Positions 8,897 to 16,708 of a stretch of 36,525 bases of DNA are shown here, in pieces. Source of the stretch: CAWJAP01 sp963834365 (lineage in GTDB: Bacteria > Acidobacteriota > Vicinamibacteria > Vicinamibacterales > Vicinamibacteraceae); the NCBI GenBank assembly GCA_963834365.1, contig CAWIBS010000004.1:1-36525 (forward strand), written 5' to 3'. Below the pieces are notes generated by a model. It was not told the DNA's origin, made no database searches, and saw only the letters and a program-made list of their open reading frames with translations. Position numbers and translations under genes: made by a program. Position 1 is the stretch's first letter, and each line of letters opens with the position of its first letter.

Positions 8897-10103
8897 CTGA
8901 CCGCACCGGAGGCCTTCCCGATCGAGTCAGGCACACTCCTCGATTCCCCGATCGAGCGTCGGCGGCCGCCTCCGGCGGGCATATGGCTTCGAGGAGGTCT
9001 CCCTCGTCCCCGGTGCGGTGACGGTCGACCCGGCCGAGGTCGACACCTCGGTCGAGATCGGCGAGCCACCGACTCGAGATCCCGTTCCTGGCCGCGGCCA
9101 TGGATGCGGTCAGCGACGCGGACATGGCCGTGCGCCTCCAGCGCCACGGTGGGCTGGCGGTCGTCAACCTCGAGGGCCTGTACGCCCGGTTCGCCGACGC
9201 CGGACCGATCATCGAGCGGGTCGTGGCCGCGGAGGACGGGCTGGCGGCCGGGCGGATCCTGGCCGAGGCGTACGACACGCCGATCCGCCCGAGCTGATCA
9301 GCGCGCTCATCACCCGGATCAAGGCCGCCGGGCGGCGTGGCCGCGGTGGCCACCACCCCGGCGTCGGCCTGGGATCACGCCGAGGTCGCGGCCGCGGCCG
9401 GCGCGGACATCTTCGTCGTCCAGTCCCAGGTCTCGAGCGCCCAGCACATCTCGACCTCCGGCCGGGTCCTGTCCCTCGCCGACCTGACCGGGGCGCTGCA
9501 TCTGCCGGTCCTGGTCGGCAACACGGTGAGCGGCGAGGCCGCCGCCCAGCTCATGGCCCAGGGCGCGGCCGGCGATCCTGGTCGGCATCGGGCCCGGGGC
9601 GGCCTGCACGACGCGCGAGGTGCTGGGCATCGGCGTTCCGCAGGTGTCCGCGACGCTGGAGGTGGCCGCGGCCCGGGACCGGTATCCTGGCCGAGACCGG
9701 GCGCTACGTGCCGGTCATCACCGACGGCGGGATGAAGACCGGCGGCGACATCGCCAAGGCCATCGCCGCCGGCGCGGACGCGGTCATGCTCGGTTCGCCG
9801 TTTGCCGCCGCCGCTCGAGGCGCCGGGCCGCGGCGTGAACTGGGGCATGGCATCGCCGTCACCCACGCTGCCGCGCGGGACGCGGATCCGGATCCGCGGA
9901 GCGGCTGCCGCTGGAGCAGATCCTGTTCGGGCCGGCGGCCACCACCCACGGCACCCAGAACCTGGTCGGCGCCCTCCGCCAGTCGATGGGCGCGCTCGGT
10001 GCCCGCACCATCCGCGACATGCACCAGGTGGAGATGGTGTTCGCCCCCGCCATCGCCACCGAGGGCAAGGCCGAGCAGCTGGCGCAGCAGCGGAGACCGA
10101 TAG
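8897..10103 (+). CDS. guaB3: GuaB3-type IMP dehydrogenase-related protein (many frameshifts)
   Basis: This is a TIM-barrel purine nucleotide oxidoreductase of the IMPDH/GMPR superfamily lacking the CBS (Bateman) module. Conserved blocks in order: RRAYGFEEVSLVPG, RLEIPFLAAAMDAVSDADMA, GGLAVVNLEGLYARF, ADIFVVQSQVSSAQHIS, GIGPGAACTTREVLGIG, VITDGGMKTGGDIAKAIAAG, DAVMLGSPFAAA and GRGVNWGMASPSPTLPRGT. LEGL-[YW]-R and the GRG..WGMA..PTLPRGT tail identify the GuaB3 branch. Unlike the mycobacterial branch as I recall it, the loop keeps a cysteine (GAACTT). At least seven single-base indels occur; most fit an inserted base (for example 9064, 9340, 9570, 9817). No clean start is visible. Reading frame and an indel near 8957 make CTG 8897 the earliest candidate. 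It precedes guaA. Confidence 0.85.
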
Positions 10104-10121
10104 CTCCCACGAGCAGCGCCG

Positions 10122-11810
10122 ATGGGGACTCGCGGGCGGACGGTCCATGGCGAGCCGGCGAATGCCGGGCATCGGGTCCTGGCCCCGGACGACCTGGAGG
10201 TCGAGACCTACCTCGAGCAGGCCCTCCACGGACCGATCGGACCGGAGCGGGCGACCAGGCCCGGCCGAGCCGCAGACGATCATCGTGCTCGACTTCGGCG
10301 GGCAGTACGCGCAGCTCATCGCGCGCCGCATCCGCGAGCTGAACGTGTACTCGGTGCTGCTCCCCCACGACACGCCGTGGGAGGAGATCGAGGCGCGCCG
10401 GCCGGTGGGGATCATCCTGTCCGGCGGGCCGGCATCGGTCTACGACCGCGACGCGCCGCAGGCCGATCCGCGCCTGTGGGAGGGGACGATCCCGGTCCTG
10501 GGCATCTGCTACGGCGTCCAGCTGATGGCGCATCAGCTGGGTGGCGCGGTGGCGCCGGCCGAGCGATGCGCGAGTACGGCCCGGCCACCATCCGGGCCGC
10601 GGCCGGCGAGCCGCTGCTGGCCGGGCTGCCGGCCATCGCCGCCGGTCTGGATGAGCCACGGCGACTCGATCCTCGAGCCGCCGCCCGGGTTCCGCGCGCT
10701 GGCCGCCAGCGAGTCCACGCCGTACGCGGCCATGGCCAACGACCACGGGCTTGATGGGGCTCCAGTTCCACCCCGAGGTGGTGCACACGCCGAACGGGCG
10801 CGAGATCCTCGCCAACTTCGCTCTGCGCATCGCCGGCGCCCGCGGCGACTGGACGCCGGGCTCGTTCATCGGCTCGACGGTGGCCACCATCCGGGCCGAG
10901 GTCGGCGACGGGAAGGTCATCTGCGCGCTGTCGGGCGGGGTGGACAGCGCCGTGGCGGCCACGCTCGTCCACCGGGCGGTGGGCGACCAGCTGACCTGCA
11001 TCTACGTCGACACCGGGCTCATGCGCAAGCGCGAGTCGGAGCTGCTGCGCGCGACCTTCGAGCAGAACCTGGGCATGCAGCTGGTGATGGTCGACGCCCG
11101 CGAGCGCTTCCTCGCCCGGCTGCGCGGGCGTGACCGATCCCGAGGAGAAGCGGCGGATCATCGGCGACGAGTTCATCCGCGTCTTCGAGGAGGAGGCGGC
11201 GAGGCTCGGGCCGATCGACTTCCTGGTCCAGGGCACGCTGTACCCCGACGTCATCGAGTCGAAGACGGTCGAGTCCAAGGCCGCCGCCAAGATCAAGACC
11301 CATCACAACGTCGGCGGCCTGCCGGCCGACCTGCGGTTCCGCCTGATCGAGCCGCTGCGCTACCTGTTCAAGGACGAGGTGCGCCGGGTCGGCAGCCGAG
11401 CTCGGGCTGCCGGAGGCCATGATCCAGCGCCAGCCGTTCCCCGGCCCCGGGCTCGCCATCCGGGTCATCGGCGAGGTGACCGCCTCCCGGCTCGAGACGC
11501 TGCGCGAGGCCGACTGGATCGTGCTGGACGAGATCAAGGCCGCCGGCCTGTACGGCGAGCTGTGGCAGTCGTTCGCGATCCTGACTCCCATCGACACGGT
11601 GGGGGTGATGGGCGACGGCCGCACCTACGCCAACGTGGTGGCCGTGCGGGCGGTGACCTCCGACGACGGGATGACCGCCGACTGGGCGCGCCTGCCGTAC
11701 GACCTGCTGGCCCGGATCAGCGCCGCGGATCGTGAACGAGGTGCCCGGCGTGAACCGGGTCGTGTACGACATCAGCTCCAAGCCGCCCGGCCACCATCGA
11801 GTGGGAGTGA
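10122..11810 (+). CDS. guaA: GMP synthase, glutamine-hydrolysing (many frameshifts)
   Basis: GuaA makes GMP from XMP using glutamine and ATP. The class I amidotransferase domain shows [20 protein letters not shown], the catalytic cysteine in [17 protein letters not shown], and the His-Glu pair in [14 protein letters not shown]. The ATP-pyrophosphatase domain shows the PP-loop in [18 protein letters not shown]. The C-terminal dimerisation domain shows [44 protein letters not shown] and ends [15 protein letters not shown] before TGA 11808-11810. Indels near 10265, 10565, 10650, 10755, 11125, 11400, 11730 and 11790 scatter it over frames, but all domains are present in order. The start is uncertain between ATG 10122 and later codons. 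It pairs with guaB3 in guanine nucleotide metabolism. Confidence 0.93.
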
Positions 11811-11838
11811 CCGATCCGCCGTAGGATGCGCGGGACCG

Positions 11839-12930
11839 ATGTCCTCGTGGTTCGACAAGCTGCTCGAAGAGATGCAGCGGCGCCAGATCGGAGCAGGACT
11901 GCGCCCGCGAGGGCCGTCCGCTGCCGCCGCGTCCGCCGGTCGGGCCGCCCGAGGAGCAGATTCCCGACGATGAGGATGGCGGGGACGGCGCCGCCGCCGC
12001 CCCGCCGGCTCCGGCCTCGCCGAGGCCGACCGGACCGGACGCCGGGCAACTGGGTCCGGCCCGGCATCTGTTCCTCGTCGGCGCGTTCGTCTGTTCCAGG
12101 TCCTGGGCGGCCTGGTCGAGCTGTTCACCGACCTCGCCTGGTACAGCGCCTCGGCCGTCGCGACGTCCTGCTGACCCGGTTCGCCGCGCACCTCGGGCTG
12201 GTTCGTGGTCGGCTTCGCGCTGTTCGCCATCCCGGCCCTGCTCAGCCTGTGGCTCGCCCGCCGGCTCGGGCCCAGGTCCCCATCCGGCGGGTCGGATCGG
12301 TTGAGGTGCCGGACATCTCGCGTCCGGTCGGCATCGTGCTCGTTGCCCTGGCGCTGGTCGGCGGGCTGCTCAGTGGCGTCGCGTGGGGCGGGAACTGGCA
12401 GACCCTGCTGCTCTTCTTCAACGGCGGGGAGTTCGGGACCGCCGATGCGGCCTTCGGCCGCGACATCGGCTTCTACATCTTCGACCTGCCGTTCTGGCGC
12501 TTCGTCCAGGGCTGGGCGGTCCTCGCCCTGGCGGTGATCACCGGCTCTGACGGTGGCGGCCTACGCCGTCTCGGCGACGCGCTGGTCGTTCCACTTCACC
12601 GCCCCGGTCCGGGCGCACATCAGCCTGCTGGGCGCGGGCCTGCTGGTGGCCATCGCCGCCGGCTACCAGCTCGACATGGCGGAGCTGGTGTACTCGACCC
12701 GCGGCATCGGCGGGACAGTCCAGGCCGCGATGTACACCGACATGAACGCCCAGGTCCCGGCCTACCTGATCCTGACCGGCGTCGCCCTGGTCTCGGCCGG
12801 CCTGCTGCTGGCCAACATCTGGTTCAAGACGCTGTGGCTCATCGGCCTGGCGGCGGGCGCCTGGATCGTGCTGTCGATCGTGGTCGGTGGCTTCTACCCG
12901 GGCGTCGTCCAGCGCTGGAGCGACCTCCAG
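11839..12930 (+). CDS. UPF0182 membrane protein, truncated at the contig joint
   Basis: UPF0182 (COG1615) proteins are about 900-1000 residues, with several N-terminal membrane helices and a large extracellular part; their function is unknown. Here the start MSSWFDKLLEEMQRRQIGAG leads into a Pro-rich linker, then PDISRPVGIVLVALALVGGL, FGRDIGFYIFDLPFWRFVQG, VRAHISLLGAGLLVAIAAGY and LSIVVGGFYPGVVQRW. The 'GRDigFYiFdLPFwrf' and 'vGg.yP..vQr' blocks are diagnostic. After QRW the similarity stops abruptly and the frame runs into sequence that belongs to a gene on the other strand. About two thirds of the protein is missing. Indels occur near 11905, 12090-12170 and 12545. Confidence 0.85.
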
Positions 12931-12950
12931 AGCCTCCCTCGGACACCAGC
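12915..12950. other. Joint between two unrelated sequence segments
   Basis: Within these bases a plus-strand UPF0182 gene loses its last two thirds and a minus-strand HugZ-like gene loses its C-terminal half. No insertion sequence, repeat or target duplication is visible between them. Gene content also changes here from monoderm-like to outer-membrane bearing. The simplest reading is a chimeric assembly joint; a deletion or transfer breakpoint is the alternative. Confidence 0.75.
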
Positions 12951-13219
12951 AGCGACGCGCGAGGATCCCGCTCCAAGTTCTTGGTGTGCTCGGCGAGTCC
13001 GCTGATAAGGAAGATTGGGTTTCCGTTGTCGAAGGCGACGGTCACGAACGAGCCGTAGGGATAGCCCTCCGGCTCCAGGGCCAGGGTGCACAGGGTCCCG
13101 GTCGAGATCTGGGCGACCAATGTTCGCGCGCGCTCCGCGTGCGTGGGTGTCGGAATGTTTACGTCGTACAGCGGCTCCGGCGCGTCGCGTGTCGGTCGGG
13201 CGTGTGCATCTTCGCTCAT
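12935..13219 (-). CDS. HugZ/pyridoxamine-oxidase-like FMN-binding protein, truncated
   Basis: The frame starts MSEDAHARPTRDAPEPLYDV and continues ARTLVAQISTGTLCTLALEP, GYPYGSFVTVAFDNGNPIFL, ISGLAEHTKNLERDPRASLL. This is the split-barrel FMN-binding fold of HugZ-type haem-utilisation and pyridoxamine 5'-phosphate oxidase-like proteins; 'GyPfgSlv', 'lSdLA.Ht.Nl..DpraSLLv' are its hallmarks. Similarity ends after LLVSEGG, where the reading frame enters the antisense of the UPF0182 gene. Full-length relatives have roughly 60-150 further residues. No indel is seen in the surviving part. The gene heads a minus-strand group with the microprotein and lipoprotein upstream. Confidence 0.8.
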
Positions 13220-13311
13220 GATTCTCCCTAAGGGGCGATCGGCTGCCCCGCGGCGTGGGTCTGGAATCCCTCTGACTGGCCGGCTCAGCGTGCTCGTCGA
13301 TCAGGCCCCTG

Positions 13312-13425
13312 CTACGGAGTCTTTGGCCGGGCCTTGTCCTGCTTCTTTTGCTCCTCTTGTTTCTGTTTCGTCAGCTGCTGTTGTTTGTTTTTTTCCTTGT
13401 CCTTCTTGCCACCCTTGTCTCCCAT
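13312..13425 (-). CDS. Lys/Gln-rich microprotein (37 aa)
   Basis: ATG 13425 opens a 37-codon frame ending in TAG 13312. The protein starts MGDKGGKKDKEKNK, runs through KQKQEEQKKQDK and ends ARPKTP. About a third of residues are Lys and a fifth Gln, with no hydrophobic core, so it is probably disordered and nucleic-acid or ribosome associated. GAAAGGAG sits 7 bases before the ATG, a strong ribosome binding site. Tiny proteins starting M-[GA]-x-K-G-x-K-K-D-K occur in many bacteria as hypothetical proteins. It lies between the lipoprotein and the HugZ-like gene, all on the minus strand. The poly-T run seen on the plus strand here is its Lys codons, not a terminator. Confidence 0.7.
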   Translation of the reverse strand: MGDKGGKKDKEKNKQQQLTKQKQEEQKKQDKARPKTP

Positions 13426-13443
13426 GCCTGCTCCTTTCAGCCA

Positions 13444-13608
13444 TCATGACTCGTCACCCGCGCGGTCGGTAGCGGCCCTGTCAAGGGCGGCCTGGGCCGC
13501 CTCCACGTCCGCGTTGGACGGCGACGCGCAGCCCGTGACAGTGATCGCGAGGCCCAGGGCAATCGCCCGGAATCTGACAATGACACGCTTGGTGTGTTTC
13601 TCCTTCAA
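13444..13608 (-). CDS. Small lipoprotein, DUF4398-like N-terminus
   Basis: A short frame, probably from TTG 13608 (MKEKHTKRVIVRFRAIALGL), has a positively charged start, a hydrophobic stretch and a lipobox ending TVTGC. The mature part ASPSNADVEAAQAALDRAAT resembles the first helix of DUF4398 proteins, which are periplasmic lipoproteins with Ala-rich helical repeats. It ends at TGA 13444-13446 after only about 28 mature residues, much shorter than the family. It may be truncated by mutation or indel, or be a genuinely tiny lipoprotein. The stop lies 19 bases before the microprotein start. Confidence 0.5.
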   Translation of the reverse strand: MKEKHTKRVIVRFRAIALGLAITVTGCASPSNADVEAAQAALDRAATDRAGDES

Positions 13609-13720
13609 GCATTGGATCAACGGCAGGCCAAGGAACGCGTTCGCTCCGATGCCCAATCAACCTGTGACGGCTTCGAAATGACGCTCCGGATCCGGTTCCC
13701 CGACGCATCCTGCTCTCTGC

Positions 13721-14275
13721 TCAATGACTTGCGCGATCGACCGTCTTACATAGCTCGAGATACTCGCTCAACGGGACAAGCCGTCTGCCGTCCCCGAGCA
13801 GAGCGAGTCGGATTTGCAGCACCCGCTCGCGCATCCACCCGAACTCCTTCAGTAGTTCACTCGTCGGTCGGGTGTCGAACGAAGGATCGGAAACCTTGTA
13901 CCGCCCATTACCGAAAGACACCGGTCTGGTGAACGGATCGGCGAACAGGTACGCCTTGTCGGCAAGGTCTTCGCCATACTCCCAGATGACCCGGTGCAGG
14001 TACGACGGCCCCATCACGAAGATCGCATCGGCTTCCGCACACAAGTCGCGCGAGAGCTTCAACGGTGAGTGTGCGCTCGCGTCAATCCCCCACTCTCGGA
14101 GCATCCGTTCCGCGCGATCATTGATCCGCTCTCCCGCCTCTAACCCCGCCGAGAGGGCCGGAGCCTTGCGACACAGATGTCGATAGAGGTAGCGAGCCAG
14201 GACAGACCGGCAGCAGTTCGCATGGCAGACGAACAGAGGACAGCAAGGCGCCGCTCTCATAATTTCCACCGGCAC
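13721..14275 (-). CDS. Low-molecular-weight protein-tyrosine phosphatase family
   Basis: The protein (184 aa) has the C-x5-R active-site loop near the N-terminus in LFVCHANCCRSVLARYLYRH and a conserved Asp-Pro acid loop in YLFADPFTRPVSFGNGRYKV. The middle segment AGLEAGERINDRAERMLREW and ADAIFVMGPSYLHRV matches the family's 'SAG...G...........G.d....a..l......aDlIl.M' pattern. Relatives dephosphorylate tyrosine kinases of polysaccharide export systems or reduce arsenate. The remnant of a capA polysaccharide gene lies 75 bases upstream in the opposite direction. The gene is intact with its own ATG. Confidence 0.8.
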   Translation of the reverse strand: MPVEIMRAAPCCPLFVCHANCCRSVLARYLYRHLCRKAPALSAGLEAGERINDRAERMLREWGIDASAHSPLKLSRDLCAEADAIFVMGPSYLHRVIWEYGEDLADKAYLFADPFTRPVSFGNGRYKVSDPSFDTRPTSELLKEFGWMRERVLQIRLALLGDGRRLVPLSEYLELCKTVDRASH

Positions 14276-14359
14276 GGCCTAACGAATATTACGCGAACCA
14301 GGCCAACCCAATACCGGAACGGCCTCCGCAGTCTAGCGTGACGGGGACGCGGGCACAAT

Positions 14360-14880
14360 CACGCTACACGTCATTATCTGCTGCGCGACCTCTCCGACGC
14401 GACAGCCGACGAGCTCCTGAACCGAGTAAGCAGCCGCAAGCGGCACGGGAACGTTGTAGTCGTGTCTATCCACTGGGGTGATAACTGGGGCTACGACGTA
14501 CCTGACGCTCACGTCCAAACTCGGCCATCGCATGCTCGACGGGAGCGTGGACCTGATCCATGGCCACTCGTTGCACCATCGGAGGTCCATCGAGATCTAC
14601 CAAGACAAGCCCGTGCTGTATGGCGGCGGCGACTTCATCACGACTATGAAGGCATTTCTGGGTACGAACACTTCCGAGACGATCCCGTGCTGATGTACTT
14701 TCCGCGAATCGATCCCACGCACTGGTGAGCTCATCGGTCTACATACGACACCCCGCCAGATTCGCAAGACGCAGCTGATCCGTCCGTCGGCGGAGGATCG
14801 CGACTGGCTGCAGGGGCGACTCGCGAGCGTGCCAAGGAACTTCGGGTGTGATATCAGGGTGACTTCATGGCGTTGCGCTA
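14360..14880 (+). pseudogene. CapA-family (poly-gamma-glutamate capsule) remnant
   Basis: The C-terminal third of a CapA-type metallophosphatase-like protein survives in pieces over three frames. The pieces are LLRDLSDATADELLNRV, NVVVVSIHWGDNWGYDVPDA, GHRMLDGSVDLIHGHSLHH and KPVLYGGGDFIT. They continue with DYEGISGYEHFRDDPVLMYF, PRIDP, then weakly QIRKTQLIRPSAEDRDWL. The SIHWG, HGHS.HH and YG.GDF blocks are typical of the family. Frame changes occur near 14505, 14650 and 14730, and the N-terminal two thirds are absent, so this is a decayed gene and not only sequencing error. CapA proteins act at the cell surface in capsule synthesis. Confidence 0.75.
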
Positions 14881-15185
14881 CCAGCTCTTCAGTCAGATAC
14901 GAGACGATTTTCTCCTTTTCTAGAGAGCAACGGGGAACACTCTCATAAAGTGGCCCGACCTGAGGCTATTCGCACGGTGAAACTCTGCGTCCTGCCATCA
15001 GAATGCGTGCCACGGCTCTGCCCAAAAAGGTTGTCCGCTCTTTGCGGCGTTTGGTGAATTGCCGTAACGAGACCCATCGATGGCGAGGGCGGCCCGTCGC
15101 CGAGCTACGCCATACGACTCTGGGGCGCAGGATGGACAGCACAGCTATCGACTTCACTGGCACGCGGCTTGAGCAGGTGCGATGA
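14881..15185. other. Gap with no recognised gene
   Basis: These 305 bases precede the mla operon. I see no protein with family resemblance on either strand, no tRNA and no clear promoter, although the operon promoter should lie here. Short open frames show no conserved features. Confidence 0.5.
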
Positions 15186-15965
15186 ATGCCTCCGGCGACT
15201 GCTCCGATCGTGGCGGGCTTGGCTTGGTGTGGCGCCCTCTCGCTGTTCGCGTCGAGAGCTGCGTGGAACGCGCTACGGCCGCCCTTGGAATTTCAGGAGA
15301 CGCTGCGCCAGATTCACGAGCTCGGAGTTCGCTCCGTGCCGCTCATCGCCGTGTCAGGGCTCGCGGTGGGGGTCGTGTTGTCGATGCACACGAGAGCCAC
15401 GCTAGAGCGATTTGGCGCTGAGGCGCTCATACCCGCGGGCTTGGCTCTCGCCTTGGTGAAAGAGACAGGGCCGCTCACCGCGGGGCTCCTCCTCGCCGGC
15501 AGGATCGGAGCGGGAATCGGCGCCGAACTCGGCGCCATGAAGGTCACGGAACAGATCGATGCCCTCGAGGCGACTGCGGTTGATTCGTTCAAGTACCTCG
15601 TCGTGACTCGTATGGTCGCAACCGTGATCTCACTTCCGCTCCTCACGGCCATCATGGACTTCAGCGGGATCCTCGGCGGTTTTCTCGCGGAGTCGGCAAT
15701 AGCCAGCATGTCGCTGACGCTGTATCTCGATCGAGCCTTTTCCCTGATCGACTTCACCGATTTCATTCCGGCGACGCTCAAGACCATGGTGTTTGGCTTC
15801 ATCATCGCGGTCGTTTCGTCGTTTTTCGGGATGACGACCGTTCAAGGAACACAAGGCGTGGGCCGGGCGGCGACACGCAGCGTCGTCGTATCGTCGATTC
15901 TGCTCATTCTCGTCAATGTGCTACTGGTCAGGTTGATCTCCTTCGTCTACCCCGAGGCGGCATGA
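15186..15965 (+). CDS. mlaE: MlaE-type lipid ABC transporter permease
   Basis: The 259-residue membrane protein forms the inner-membrane part of a phospholipid transporter that moves lipids between inner and outer membranes. Family blocks seen: RSVPLIAVSGLAVGVVLSMH, KETGPLTAGLLLAGRIGAGI, GAELGAMKVTEQIDALEA and, near the end, VVSSFFGMTTVQGTQGVGRA followed by TRSVVVSSILLILVNVLLV. The E-L-G-x-M-x-[VT]-x-E-Q-I-D-A-L coupling-helix signature is fully conserved. The gene is intact. Its end overlaps mlaF by four bases (ATGA at 15962-15965), so the three genes form one operon. Confidence 0.93.
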   Translation: MPPATAPIVAGLAWCGALSLFASRAAWNALRPPLEFQETLRQIHELGVRSVPLIAVSGLAVGVVLSMHTRATLERFGAEALIPAGLALALVKETGPLTAGLLLAGRIGAGIGAELGAMKVTEQIDALEATAVDSFKYLVVTRMVATVISLPLLTAIMDFSGILGGFLAESAIASMSLTLYLDRAFSLIDFTDFIPATLKTMVFGFIIAVVSSFFGMTTVQGTQGVGRAATRSVVVSSILLILVNVLLVRLISFVYPEAA

Positions 15966-16708
15966 TGCAGGACGCGGTCATCACCTTTGACGAGGTGAGC
16001 AAGTCGTTCGACGGACGCTGTGTGCTCGACGACTTGTCGTTCAGCGTGCCGCGAGGCAGCGCGTTCTGCCTCCTTGGACGCAGCGGCACGGGCAAGAGCG
16101 TGACGCTGAAGCACACGACGGGTCTACTGCGTCCCGATGCGGGTCGCGTCTACGTCGAGGGCGACGAGGTCAGCAGGCTGGAAGGCCGGGACCTGTCGCG
16201 CGTGCGCCAACGCATAGGGTTTCTGTTCCAGCAGGCCGCCCTGTTCGACTCACTGACCGTCGGCGAGAACGTGGCGTTCCCCTTGCGCCGCCACCGCCGC
16301 CTCCCCGACTCCGCGATCCGGCGCATCGCCGGCGACAAGCTGTCGGCCGTGGGGCTTGAGCGGGAGTACGACCGAATGCCTGCGGAGCTGTCGGGAGGCA
16401 TGAGGAAGCGCGTGGGCCTCGCACGAGCCATGGCGCTCGATCCCGCGGTGTTGCTCGTCGATGAGCCGAGCGCCGGGCTCGATCCTCTCACGTCAGCAGA
16501 GATCGACGATCTGTTGCTGGCGCTCAAGCGCGAGAGCGGCACGACCCTCCTCGTGGTCACGCACAACATCCCCAGCGCAAGAGCCTTGGGAGACGAGCTG
16601 GCTCTCCTGCACGAGGGCCATATTGTCGAACGCGGCACCGCCGCGGAACTCGATCGCAGCCCGCACCCACTGGTTCAGGCATTCATGCGCTCGAGGGGAG
16701 GTGGATGA
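15962..16708 (+). CDS. mlaF: MlaF-type ABC transporter ATPase
   Basis: This 248-residue nucleotide-binding subunit partners with MlaE. Walker A is GRSGTGKSVTLKH (residues 41-53), the Q-loop lies in RIGFLFQQAALFDSLTVGEN, the signature is ELSGGMRKRVGLARAMA, and Walker B is VLLVDEPSAGLDP, followed by the H-loop in LLVVTHNIPSA. The GRSG.GKSV and LSGGM[RK]KR variants are characteristic of the Mla/Ttg2A branch. It overlaps its neighbours by four bases at each end (ATGA at 15962 and 16705). Intact. Confidence 0.95.
   Translation: MMQDAVITFDEVSKSFDGRCVLDDLSFSVPRGSAFCLLGRSGTGKSVTLKHTTGLLRPDAGRVYVEGDEVSRLEGRDLSRVRQRIGFLFQQAALFDSLTVGENVAFPLRRHRRLPDSAIRRIAGDKLSAVGLEREYDRMPAELSGGMRKRVGLARAMALDPAVLLVDEPSAGLDPLTSAEIDDLLLALKRESGTTLLVVTHNIPSARALGDELALLHEGHIVERGTAAELDRSPHPLVQAFMRSRGGG

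Noticed and set aside
13385..13394. Run of T as a rho-independent terminator
   Set aside because: It has no hairpin before it and encodes Lys codons of the microprotein on the other strand.
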